From contig JAXDRV010000093.1 of NCBI GenBank assembly GCA_034090805.1, positions 1-29,153 of the forward strand: DNA of 29,153 nt. The letters run 5' to 3'. This stretch comes from Ornithomonoglobus_A sp034090805 (GTDB lineage: Bacteria > Bacillota > Clostridia > UBA1381). How positions within the stretch are numbered: the stretch's first letter is position 1; each line of letters opens with the position of its first letter. Shown piece by piece: positions 1 to 7,908 of this stretch. The notes beneath the pieces are model-generated. The model searched no databases, was not told the DNA's origin, and saw only the letters and a program-made list of their open reading frames with translations. The position numbers and the translations under genes were made by a program.

Positions 1-2
1 GC

Positions 3-1025
3 AGCAATATGGAGCGGCTGAGTAACTGGTCGGGTGCGTTTTTTACACTTACAAATCAATTGGTCAACGCCCTTTTACTGATTTTCGGCATGACGCAAGT
101 GATTTCAGGGAATTTTACCGTTGGTTTGGTGGTCGCTTTAGAAGGGCTAATGGCGGCGTTTTTGGCGCCTCTTGGTAATTTGGCGCGCACCAGCGTCAAT
201 ATGCGCACGCTGAAGGGCAGTGCAGATGCGGCGAATGACGCTATGAATTACGGCAAAGAGACAGCTTTTTTAGAAGAATTGGAACAGCAAACGGATGAAA
301 TTCATGGCGATGTAGTGGCAGAGGGCGTGTCCTTTCAATATGGAATCTATGATTTGCCCGTACTTTCAGAAATATCCTTTACGTTAGAGAAGGGAAAGAG
401 TATTGCACTTGTGGGCGGCAGTGGGTGCGGCAAATCCACCATGGCAAAGCTGATTGCCGGCTTATATACGCCGTCGAAAGGAAAGATATACTATTCGGGA
501 CAGGAAATTGATCGCTTTTCCAAAGAGTATTTTTATGAAAAGATTGCGATTGTGGATCAGCATATCAGCCTGTTTTCCGGCACGGTGCTTGATAATATCA
601 CGCTGTTTGATAACCGGATTAGCTACGAGGACGCTGTGGAGGCGGCAAGGCTTGCGTGCATTCATGACGAGATATTGCTGCGCAAAGACGGTTATCTGTC
701 AGTGGTAGAAGAACAGGGAAAGAACTTCTCAGGCGGGCAACGACAGCGAATTGAAATCGCCAGAGCCTTGGCAAAAAAACCAAACATCTTGATTCTGGAC
801 GAGGCGACCAGCGCCTTGGATGCGGCGGTAGAAGAGCAGATTATGGAAAACATCCGAAAGCAGCATATCACGCTGATTATTGTTGCCCATCGGCTTAGCA
901 CCATCCGAGACTGTGATGAAATTGCAGTGATGCAGGACGGAAAAATTTGTGAGTGCGGTACGCATCATACGCTGATAGAACAAAACGGTGTTTACCGCAC
1001 TTTAGTAGAAGGGGGGAATGTTTAA
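3..1025 (+). CDS. ABC exporter, permease C-terminus plus ATPase (NHLP/RiPP bacteriocin-export type), 5' partial
   Basis: The frame is open to the left window edge, so only the last TM helices and the ATPase domain are seen. Numbering from the first internal Met (position 9): hydrophobic segments at about residues 10-55, Walker A GGSGCGKST at 136-144, Q-loop Gln near 184, signature SGGQRQR at 241-247, Walker B LILDEA at 261-266, H-loop His294. The domain order (TM then NBD) is that of a half-size exporter. The next gene overlaps the stop by 8 bases if it starts at 1018 and has its own TM-NBD layout. Two adjacent exporters with this spacing and the NGAE-type linker of the second resemble the paired NHLP/NHLM bacteriocin exporters, in which the first protein usually carries an N-terminal C39 peptidase; that part lies outside the window. 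The ATPase motifs are intact, so this subunit could be functional, although its partner is destroyed. Confidence 0.85.
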   Translation, partial: SNMERLSNWSGAFFTLTNQLVNALLLIFGMTQVISGNFTVGLVVALEGLMAAFLAPLGNLARTSVNMRTLKGSADAANDAMNYGKETAFLEELEQQTDEIHGDVVAEGVSFQYGIYDLPVLSEISFTLEKGKSIALVGGSGCGKSTMAKLIAGLYTPSKGKIYYSGQEIDRFSKEYFYEKIAIVDQHISLFSGTVLDNITLFDNRISYEDAVEAARLACIHDEILLRKDGYLSVVEEQGKNFSGGQRQRIEIARALAKKPNILILDEATSALDAAVEEQIMENIRKQHITLIIVAHRLSTIRDCDEIAVMQDGKICECGTHHTLIEQNGVYRTLVEGGNV

Positions 1026-2074
1026 AATGGCAAATCTACACGCACAGCTCAAGGAACTTTCCGAAAAACGCCGGCAGTATGTAGACGATGCTTATGCTGT
1101 CCTGGAAGAAACCCTTGGGAATTCTGTTGGGGCTTGCCGTACCTATGGTGAACTATGTAATTTTTCAGTACATTATTCCTGCGGCGGCATGGACCGATGT
1201 GCTTCCGGTTTCCTGCATTTTATTCGCGGCAGCAGGCACGACATTTTGCGCCAATTTACTGCAATCCTCCCTGCTCTCCCGTTCTGTGTTAAAAATGGGG
1301 GTCTACGCACAAGGAGCATTGTTTTCTAAACTATTACGGATGAAAACAGATTTCTTCACCGAACGGAAATCAGGTGAATTGGCAGACGGTATGGTGGGGT
1401 TTTCAAACGCCGCAGTCTCAATGGGTGCCGCCGTATTTTCGGGTAGTATTAACTTGGTATTGTCAGTGATCTATTTGATACAGATGAGCGGTTTTATAAA
1501 AGGTATCGCCCCTACCGTTGCAGGCATTGCAGCGATATTGATCATGCTGTTGATTTTGCAGATTCACAGCGCAATACGCTGGCAGCGTAAGACGACCGAC
1601 GCCGCTGCCGACATGACGGGCTTTGTTTATGAATGGTTTGCAAGTATGGAAAAAATCAAGCTAAACGGCGCAGAATTGCGGATGTTCCACCGGTGGAGCA
1701 AAAAATATGCCGGGTATACGAAAGCACGGTGTAGACCATTCTGGGTACAGTATCAGAGGAAAACTGTCCATTGTCCGGCGTTCAGAAGCAAAGGCTTTTG
1801 ATTGCTCGTGCCATCGTAGGAAATCCGCAGCTTGTGATATTTGATGAGGCAACCAGTGCACTGGATAACATCCGTCAGGCAGATGTTATGAAAGCATTAC
1901 ATAAACTGGATGCCACGAAAATTATCATCGCTCATCGGCTGTCTACTCTAAAAAAACTGCGATAGGATTTTAGTCATTGATCAGGGCAACATTGCTGCAG
2001 AGGGGGATTATGAAACGCTGATGCATACCAGTCCGGTCTTTTCACAGCTGATGCAGAGGCAAACGATGTCATAA
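1018..2074 (+). pseudogene. Second NHLP-type ABC exporter subunit, internally deleted and frameshifted
   Basis: Four pieces in changing frames read as one exporter. The start (ATG at 1018 or 1027) gives about 30 codons of a charged N-terminus. Around 1105-1125 the frame switches and a TM domain begins at once, running to about 1720 with a linker reading KIKLNGAELRMFHRW, like the KLR-x-GAE linker of NHLM-type exporters. At about 1735 the frame switches again and jumps straight to a degenerate signature (LSGVQKQR), Walker B VIFDEA and H-loop HRLST, so the end of the TM domain, Walker A and the Q-loop are missing. Near 1962 a last frame change restores the C-terminus, ending at the TAA at 2072-2074. 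The family is normally much longer, with a large N-terminal domain before the TM region. The gene cannot make a working transporter. Confidence 0.85.
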
Positions 2075-2081
2075 CACAGAG

Positions 2082-2141
2082 GAACAGTGATATGAATCGA
2101 TGAAGTTTCTGTTTATACGCTCACTGTTCACTCCGAAACTT
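2082..2141 (+). repeat. Two interleaved inverted repeats (possible pseudoknot)
   Basis: GAACAGTGA at 2082-2090 is complementary to TCACTGTTC at 2121-2129, and AAGTTTC at 2103-2109 is complementary to GAAACTT at 2135-2141. The arms are interleaved A-B-A'-B', so they can form either a pseudoknot or two exclusive hairpins. The element lies directly after the broken exporter gene. There is no T-tract typical of a terminator. Function unknown. Confidence 0.45.
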
Positions 2142-2174
2142 TTCCTCAAAATATAATGCACCGCTCCTTATTTA

Positions 2175-4650
2175 TCACTTAACTTCGTATGCCTCGCAAA
2201 GAGGTATCATATTGTTTATATTGTTCCACAGCATAACCTTGTCGCCTGCTCCCAATACAAAATCCTTTTGCATATCAACTGTTACTGTTCCGATTTCTGC
2301 CTCCAAAACCTCTTTTGCTACTATATCGAGATTTGCAAGAGTGCCATTCTCGTAATCGGCAAAGATAACTTTATAAGTTCCGGCAGTGGGTACATTCAGT
2401 TTAACCGATTTGTTATTATCACCCGACGCAAGAGAGAATCGTTCCCATACCGCCGAAATGACGGTGTCTTTCGAAAACCGTTATCGTATCTCCCGGCTGA
2501 TATTGTGTTCCGTTTACGCTCCATGCCTTGAATACCTTGCCTGCGGGAGGTGTAAAGGTACATTCCGGCAAAGTAACATAGCCCAAGTAAGATGAGGTGA
2601 TGCTATCCATGCTGCCCTCCGCACCGTTTCCGTCAAAGCTCAGCGTATAGGTCGGAACATCAAACTGCGTATCAAGTCCTGTAAAGCCTTCCGCCTCACA
2701 CACATATACTCTCATGTTGCCCTTGCCCGGAGCTGGAACATACAGTGTTCCGTTGGTTACAATCTTTTCTTCACCTGTTACCGCGTCAACATATTTTCCG
2801 TTGGGGATATGTTTAAATTCTGCCTCACTTGTTATTGTAACAAGCGCAAGGCTGTCAACATTCTCATCCGGATTGGTATAACGTCTGATAAATGCCATGT
2901 TTCCCGAAACATAGTGGCTTGACTTTGTATACTGCCCCTTTCTCAATGCCGGAACAGCTTGGCGGATTGCATTAAGCTCTCTTATGTGCAAAGCAAGGGG
3001 AGAGATGAGCGTATCCGCAACAGCACCGCTTGCGGTATATTCGGAAAACTCGGTTGCGGTTACATCTCCCTCTAAATAGTCGCCGTAGTAGGCACGTCTT
3101 GTTGTAGACAACGGTGCGTTTGGTCCTATGTCAATCCGCGCTCCCTTTTTGAATTCAACCTCTGTGCCTGCCGTAACTCTCGGAATACCTCGGAAGGTAA
3201 ACATAAGACAAAGGTTTTCAGCCCATGTTTCCGTTCCGCCGGAAAATCCTACTGTTTCATCAGGGGTTTCGGGTGAATAGTCATAAGAATCCACAAACGT
3301 TATATTCCATGTGGAATCGTTAAAATACTTGTCGCCTGCCACTGCCCCGGAATATGCTGCTGACGCACTGCCAAATTTCCAAAGCATGTTAAAATCATTA
3401 ACGTTTGCGCCTGCCATACTGCGATCAGGCTCGTGATATGTAATGCCGTTAAGCAGTGCATTGTCGCTCGTAGGTTCATCTGATACATTGACTTCTTCTA
3501 TCGTATGGTCAAAAACAACATTCATATTGTTATTGACATCTTCCACAGAACCTCCCCAGCTCCATTGTTCAGCCCACTTTGAATTGCTCTCTTTCCATGT
3601 ATAATACGGTGTTGACTCTGTTGCCGCTCCTCTGTACCATACATCCGGAAATCTTGTGACTACATCTAAAAATACTGCCGGGTCCCTTCCCTTTGCTTTA
3701 AACAGGTCTTTTATTTGCTCTATGAATTGAATATTGAGAGACAGTCTGTCTATATGACGTGCATCCCTTACGACAAAAGCGTCTACACCCATATCCACAT
3801 ACATTCTGCAACAATCTAAAAGGTATTCTGCCACGGCAGGATTTTCGGTGTTGATATCCACGCAGTCTCCCGCAATCTGACTAAACTTACAAGTCCAATC
3901 ATCCCAGTTAAGACTCTGAAAATATCCGCTGTGATAATAGTTGTTTGGGTTTAACACATCGGAAGCGGAAACCTTTCCTATGTCATAGTCTTTATTGGTG
4001 GGCAGTGTGCCTGTGGAGTTTTTGTTTTCGGAAAAGTCCTTATTATTTTTTATAAGGTTAAGTCTTTGGCTATATTGATTGGATGGTTTCTGCGCCCAAT
4101 ATTCCTCAGCGCTGTTTAAGCCGTATGCGTCAAGGAGTAAATTTGTGGGAATAAGCGACTCTTCCATGTTCGAAAGGTCGGCGTTGTGGTCCACGTCAAA
4201 AAGCTTGCACAAGAACTCTTCACCAAAATTTCCCGTACTGTTTAAGGTAATCTCCTGTATAACCTTCAGTCCTCTTTCATGGCAGGCGTTGATGAGATCT
4301 TGATAGGTGTATCCATCGGATTCAAATCTCGGGTCAATTCTTCTAAAATTTATGGGGTGGTAGCCGTGGTAATCATAGCCCGAGGCATTCTGAGCAACGG
4401 GAGTAAGCTGCACCGCGGTAAAGCCGAGAGCCTTGATATAGTCAAGCTTTTCGATAATACCCTTAAAGTCACCGCGCCATGCCGGATCCGAATCGGGATT
4501 TCCTGCCGTACCGTCGTCCCAGCAGTGAACATTGTTGCTTGAATCACCGTCAAAAAAACGGGTAATCATAAGGTAGTATATGGATTCGTCTCTGAGATCC
4601 GTTCTTGTTGCATGATAAATGGAATCATTACCAAGCTTCGATACAACATC
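2175..4650 (-). pseudogene. GH13 alpha-amylase-like surface protein, 5' truncated, frameshifted, catalytically degenerate
   Basis: The main open stretch is 2419-4569 (716 codons from an internal Met), but coding similarity extends upstream to 4650 (VSKLGNDSIYHATRTDLRDE) and stops beside an IS3 remnant, so signal peptide and start are lost. GH13 barrel landmarks are recognisable: DGDSSNN near residue 7, GYDYHGYHPINF near 64, LNGITYHEPDRS near 373, GPNAPLSTT near 482. The catalytic regions are altered: region I ends N110-S111 instead of NH; region II reads FVVRDARH (265-272), so the expected Arg and nucleophile Asp are Val266 and Arg268; the general-acid position is Asp302 instead of Glu; region IV reads VDSYD instead of HD. 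A Listeria-Bacteroides-type beta repeat follows at about 640-705. An extra base in the A-run at 2474-2477 shifts the frame; the other frame continues with about 95 clean codons to a stop at 2175-2177. An enzyme-dead relic or pseudoenzyme. Confidence 0.85.
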
Positions 4651-4656
4651 TCACTT

Positions 4657-4798
4657 TCAAGTGCGTCGCTTTTCCATAGGCGGTAAGCCTCCGTTTGCAG
4701 TGCAGATTCTGCGATTATTCCAATAGCTTATAAAATAGCGCCAGATAATCGTTTTCAGTTCTTTTATAGTTAGCTTCTCCGTGTTATACCTCAACTTT
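4657..4798 (-). mobile_element. IS3-family transposase C-terminal remnant
   Basis: On the minus strand a frame from about 4798 to the TGA at 4657-4659 reads RYNTEKLTI, then YFISYWNNRRICTANGGLPP. This matches the end of the integrase core of IS3-family OrfB proteins, which typically end with a Y-[IF]-x-Y-[YW]-NN-x-R-I motif followed by G-[LM]-[SP]-P. Only about 46 codons remain; the 5' part is cut off at a TAA. It abuts the truncated 5' end of the amylase-like gene, so insertion and later deletion of this element is the likely cause of that truncation. No terminal inverted repeat could be identified. Confidence 0.7.
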
Positions 4799-4840
4799 TA
4801 TTATACAGGATCACAGCTTTTTTTGTCCACGACACTTCTG

Positions 4841-6529
4841 TTATATTAACTCAAAATCAAATATTCTGAATTCACTGCATCCGTGAGTTGAAACCGGTAT
4901 AAATCTTATTGTACTTACGCACCAATCAACATCATGCAGAACAAATCGCTGATGATTGTCCTTTACCGATATTCTTTGTACGTTTCCGTTTTTGTCACAG
5001 CCCTCAATTATGTATTCCTTTATCAGTGTATCGGGAAGTTTAAAATTCTTTTCTTCAAGAGGGTAGTTGCATGGCATATTGTGATATGCTCTGTTAAGAT
5101 TACTGTCGAACACCAATCTTATTTGGCTTATGCGTTCATCTTCTTCAAAGCGGTATTCAACAGTCTCGCCGCTGTTTAGCTTTAAACAGTTTTCGTCGCC
5201 TCTATCCTTACCGTTTCTTATAATGTCATGACTGCATACCGCTTTTTTGCTTAGCTCCGACACATTTCTTTCTCTGAAAGGTATGTAGCAGTCATCAGCC
5301 ATCAGCTTTTGCTGCAGGCTTACAATATCAATGTTTTCTACACTTGTTTTGCTGTCAACAGCCATTGCAACAGCAGTGCCGAGAGCTTGTCCCAATATAG
5401 CGCAGGTTGCCATAACACGCGAGGAGCTTAATGCTGCATGAGTAACGCTTATATTACGTCCCGCAAACACGAGATTTGAAATATTATTTGAAATCATCGC
5501 TCTGAGCGGAATTCCCCATGGACTTGGTGCGGGATGATATATTGTAGGATGTCCCTCCGTATAATAAAATCCCTGCGGGAAGTGATCGTCCATAGTCCAG
5601 CCGGCATATGCCACAACATCATCAAACCTGCCTTCGCTTTCTACATCATTCTGCGTTATCACATATTTGCCCTTATATCTTCTGCTTTCACGCTTGCCGG
5701 GCAAAAAGCCTATCCATTCCAGCTCCCAATTATCGACACCATGATCACCATAGTTCTTCATATGATCCCATACACCGTAACAGATTTTTAAAAGCTCATC
5801 ACGGCATTTATCCGTATCATGGATGCAGTCCCATTCGCCGCCTATTTCTATCCACCAAAAATTATTATCTCTGTCATGATCCTTAAACGGCAAGTCCGCA
5901 TCAGTTTCATATTTATATGCCCATTTCGGAGGTATAAATTCCTGTTTGCAAGGGGTTTCTCTTATCTGAAAAAGGCAGCTCATACCCATGGTCTTGTTAT
6001 CTGCAACGTCGGGAGGTATAGTTTCGTTATAATCAGATTTTGCCTCACGTCCGTACATAAATTCTGCGCCCGTTAATGCTGCAAGTATGGAATCACCCGA
6101 ACAATCTGCGAAATATTTTGCGTTTATTATATGAAAAGTTTCAGCATTGGACTGCCATGCTTTTATACTGATAATCTCATTGCCGTTCATTTCTGCATCA
6201 AAACAGCTTGTATTTAACAGCAGTGTAAGATTTTTTTCAGCTTTTGCCTTTTCGTACAGAACGCTGTCCCAAATAGGATATTTTAATCCCTTATTGATGT
6301 AAAAATTCTCAAGCATCAGTTCTTCTATTATTCCTGTTTCTCTGCGGTCGGTACCATGTGCGCCGCATACCCACATACGAATTTCCTCGGACGCATTGCC
6401 GCCGAGAACAGGTCTGTCCTGAACGAGATATGTTTTTATGCCGTTTCGTGCGGCGGCTATTGCACAGCACAATCCTGCCAGACCTCCGCCGATAACACAT
6501 AAATCACCTGTATAATTTATAGTTTTCAT
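4841..6529 (-). CDS. FAD-dependent oxidoreductase (FAD_oxidored-type) with C-terminal beta-sandwich-like region
   Basis: The 562-residue protein starts with a Rossmann FAD-binding motif, VIGGGLAGLCCA at about 12-23, followed by LVQDRPVLGGNASEEIRM, the signature of the FAD_oxidored family (PF12831-like). The acidic-residue segment YFADCSGDSILA at about 138-149 and the late LVFAGRNISVTHAALSSSRVMAT block are also typical. After about residue 430 the sequence changes to a different, strand-rich region (LNSGETVEYRF, ISQIRLVFDSNLN, CSEFRIFDFELI) that resembles a galactose-binding-like fold and may contact a glycan. No signal peptide is seen, so it is probably cytoplasmic. The start has an AGGAGG ribosome site 7 bases upstream. 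A PocR/AraC regulator is divergent and likely controls it. Substrate unknown; such enzymes are often annotated only as oxidoreductases in carbohydrate loci. Confidence 0.85.
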   Translation of the reverse strand: MKTINYTGDLCVIGGGLAGLCCAIAAARNGIKTYLVQDRPVLGGNASEEIRMWVCGAHGTDRRETGIIEELMLENFYINKGLKYPIWDSVLYEKAKAEKNLTLLLNTSCFDAEMNGNEIISIKAWQSNAETFHIINAKYFADCSGDSILAALTGAEFMYGREAKSDYNETIPPDVADNKTMGMSCLFQIRETPCKQEFIPPKWAYKYETDADLPFKDHDRDNNFWWIEIGGEWDCIHDTDKCRDELLKICYGVWDHMKNYGDHGVDNWELEWIGFLPGKRESRRYKGKYVITQNDVESEGRFDDVVAYAGWTMDDHFPQGFYYTEGHPTIYHPAPSPWGIPLRAMISNNISNLVFAGRNISVTHAALSSSRVMATCAILGQALGTAVAMAVDSKTSVENIDIVSLQQKLMADDCYIPFRERNVSELSKKAVCSHDIIRNGKDRGDENCLKLNSGETVEYRFEEDERISQIRLVFDSNLNRAYHNMPCNYPLEEKNFKLPDTLIKEYIIEGCDKNGNVQRISVKDNHQRFVLHDVDWCVSTIRFIPVSTHGCSEFRIFDFELI

Positions 6530-6577
6530 ATTGACTTCCTCCTAAATTTATGTTAGCATAATAATATAATAACACAA

Positions 6578-6589
6578 AATCATATGATT
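6578..6589. promoter_or_regulatory. 12-bp palindrome in the divergent promoter region
   Basis: AATCATATGATT is a perfect palindrome between the oxidoreductase start and the two direct repeats. The A/T-rich stretch around it probably contains the oxidoreductase -10 region, but no convincing -10/-35 pair could be fixed. It may be a chance palindrome in AT-rich DNA. Confidence 0.3.
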
Positions 6590-6594
6590 ATCCT

Positions 6595-6630
6595 TTGTTT
6601 TTGCGCAAAGTTTCATTGTTTTTGTGCAAA
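6595..6630. promoter_or_regulatory. Two direct repeats 21 bp apart, probable AraC-type operator
   Basis: The 15-mer TTGTTTTTGCGCAAA at 6595-6609 recurs at 6616-6630 with one mismatch (C to T). The 21-bp offset is two helical turns, which puts both copies on the same DNA face, as is usual for AraC-family half-site pairs. The repeats lie just upstream of the regulator's own start (6647) and about 65 bases upstream of the divergent oxidoreductase start, so they could serve for activation of the oxidoreductase and autoregulation. Direct observation for the repeats; binding is inferred. Confidence 0.65.
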
Positions 6631-6646
6631 AAAGAGGTGTAGTCAA

Positions 6647-7477
6647 ATGCAATTAACCGAAGCAATTAAGAAATATATTCTTTATTTAAAGAAAGAATGC
6701 GATCTTCTTATCTCACTTCATGCGGGCGATTTCGATAAAATAGTTTTATCCGATGATCTGATGCAGTTCAATATACATGATAATTCGTATTGCGCTTATA
6801 TTAAAAGCAGCCTCAAGGCTCAGTGCTGTTGTGTGCAAAATCAGAGGAGAGTTATAGAAAAATGCAGTATAGGTGCTTTTTGCGGCGTTTGCCATGCGGG
6901 TGTAAAAGAGTTTATATATCCTATTATAAATAACAGCGTCACTGTAGGATTTATAAGTGTAAGCGGTTACAAAAGCTACAAAGCTTCAACATACATTGAT
7001 GCGGTTTCAAAAAAATATAAGCTTCCTAAAGAGAACCTTATTTCTGCATATGACACTCTTAAGGACGATATACCGGATAAGACATTCATAGACACACTTA
7101 TAACCCCTCTGTGCTGTATGCTTGAGCTTGCTTATCACAGAACGGAACCCCAAGCGAATACGCAGAGCTTTTGCGGTGCTCTTGTAGAATATATAAAACA
7201 AAACCATGCGCAAAACATCACCTCGGAGGATATTTGCAGGCATTTTTCCTGCAGTCGTTCAACAATAAGTCATAAATTCAATAAGCACATGGGGATGAGT
7301 ATTAAGTCATATATAAATATTTTGAGAATTGAAGATGCAAAATATCTTTTAAAGTATTCGGATTTGAATATTACGGAGATTGCATTTTTGGTTGGTTTCC
7401 GTGATTCAAATTATTTTACCGGTATATTTAAAAAGACGGTCGGGCTATCCCCGACCGCTTACCGGAAATCACAATGA
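6647..7477 (+). CDS. PocR-domain AraC-family transcriptional regulator
   Basis: The 276-residue product has an N-terminal PocR-type sensory region (about 5-165) and a C-terminal AraC helix-turn-helix pair (about 178-276). The sensory part has the Cys-rich pattern CCCVQNQRRV and FCGVCHAGVKEFIYPI typical of PocR domains, which bind small metabolites. The DNA-binding part shows CSRSTISHKF in the first HTH and TEIAFLVGFRDSNYFTGIFKK in the second (given here as TEIAFLVGFRD, SNYFTGIFKK), ending GLSPTAYRK. An upstream in-frame ATG at 6584 exists, but AAGAGGTG at 6632-6639 is well placed for the ATG at 6647, and the longer form would overlap the direct repeats; the shorter start is preferred. It is divergent from the oxidoreductase gene and most likely regulates it. 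The inducer is unknown. Confidence 0.9.
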   Translation: MQLTEAIKKYILYLKKECDLLISLHAGDFDKIVLSDDLMQFNIHDNSYCAYIKSSLKAQCCCVQNQRRVIEKCSIGAFCGVCHAGVKEFIYPIINNSVTVGFISVSGYKSYKASTYIDAVSKKYKLPKENLISAYDTLKDDIPDKTFIDTLITPLCCMLELAYHRTEPQANTQSFCGALVEYIKQNHAQNITSEDICRHFSCSRSTISHKFNKHMGMSIKSYINILRIEDAKYLLKYSDLNITEIAFLVGFRDSNYFTGIFKKTVGLSPTAYRKSQ

Positions 7478-7534
7478 GTATTTCGGATGAAAATGTGTGC
7501 GTATTTATGCCCATAGCCGAAAAAAACAATATAA

Positions 7535-7882
7535 TGTACACTTTCGACGGATAAATTCATAAGATGCTGTGCAATATTTCAGACAAATGTCACATCGGAG
7601 CAGGAAATTGAATTGAATTTCGGAACAAATGATGCATCGGAAATAATTCTCGATGATTTGGAGTTTTATGAGATGCCCGGATTATATCAGAATGCAGTAA
7701 TGGGCGGCAATTTTGAAAATGGGGCAGGGAAGGCGGAGCAAGGCTTTTACACAGCTCCGTCTAATTACAATACAATATTAAGCTGTGACGGAAACGAATG
7801 TCAGTCCTATGTGAAAGAGCGCATATATTTATCTATTAGGAAATTTCTCAATTTCCTAATAGATAAAAAGTCTACATATTGA
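7535..7882 (+). pseudogene. Fragment of a carbohydrate-binding-module-like secreted protein
   Basis: A frame without a plausible start reads FQTNVTSEQEIELNFGTNDA, then EIILDDLEFYEM, GLYQNAVMGGNFENG and TILSCDGNECQSYVK. The alternation of beta strands and the phrase I-x-LDD-[LI]-x-[FL]-YE, followed by a new N-G-x-FE-x-G unit, is the usual seam between consecutive CBM4/9-like domains of secreted glycosidases. Stop codons upstream in the same frame and a missing N-terminus show it is a broken piece. The 3' end runs into a perfect inverted repeat. The region 7478-7534 holds no recognisable gene. With the amylase relic it suggests a former polysaccharide-use locus. Family assignment is by recognition of the pattern only. 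Confidence 0.55.
7828..7867. repeat. 17-bp perfect inverted repeat (hairpin)
   Basis: TTTATCTATTAGGAAAT at 7828-7844 is an exact inverted repeat of 7851-7867 with a 6-base loop. It lies between the CBM-like fragment and the 3' end of proS. Neither strand shows a T-run after the stem, so it is not a classical terminator, although it could stop or protect the proS transcript. A miniature mobile element end is another possibility. Confidence 0.7.
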
Positions 7883-7908
7883 AGTGAAGCGCAACGGTAT
7901 CTGCATAT

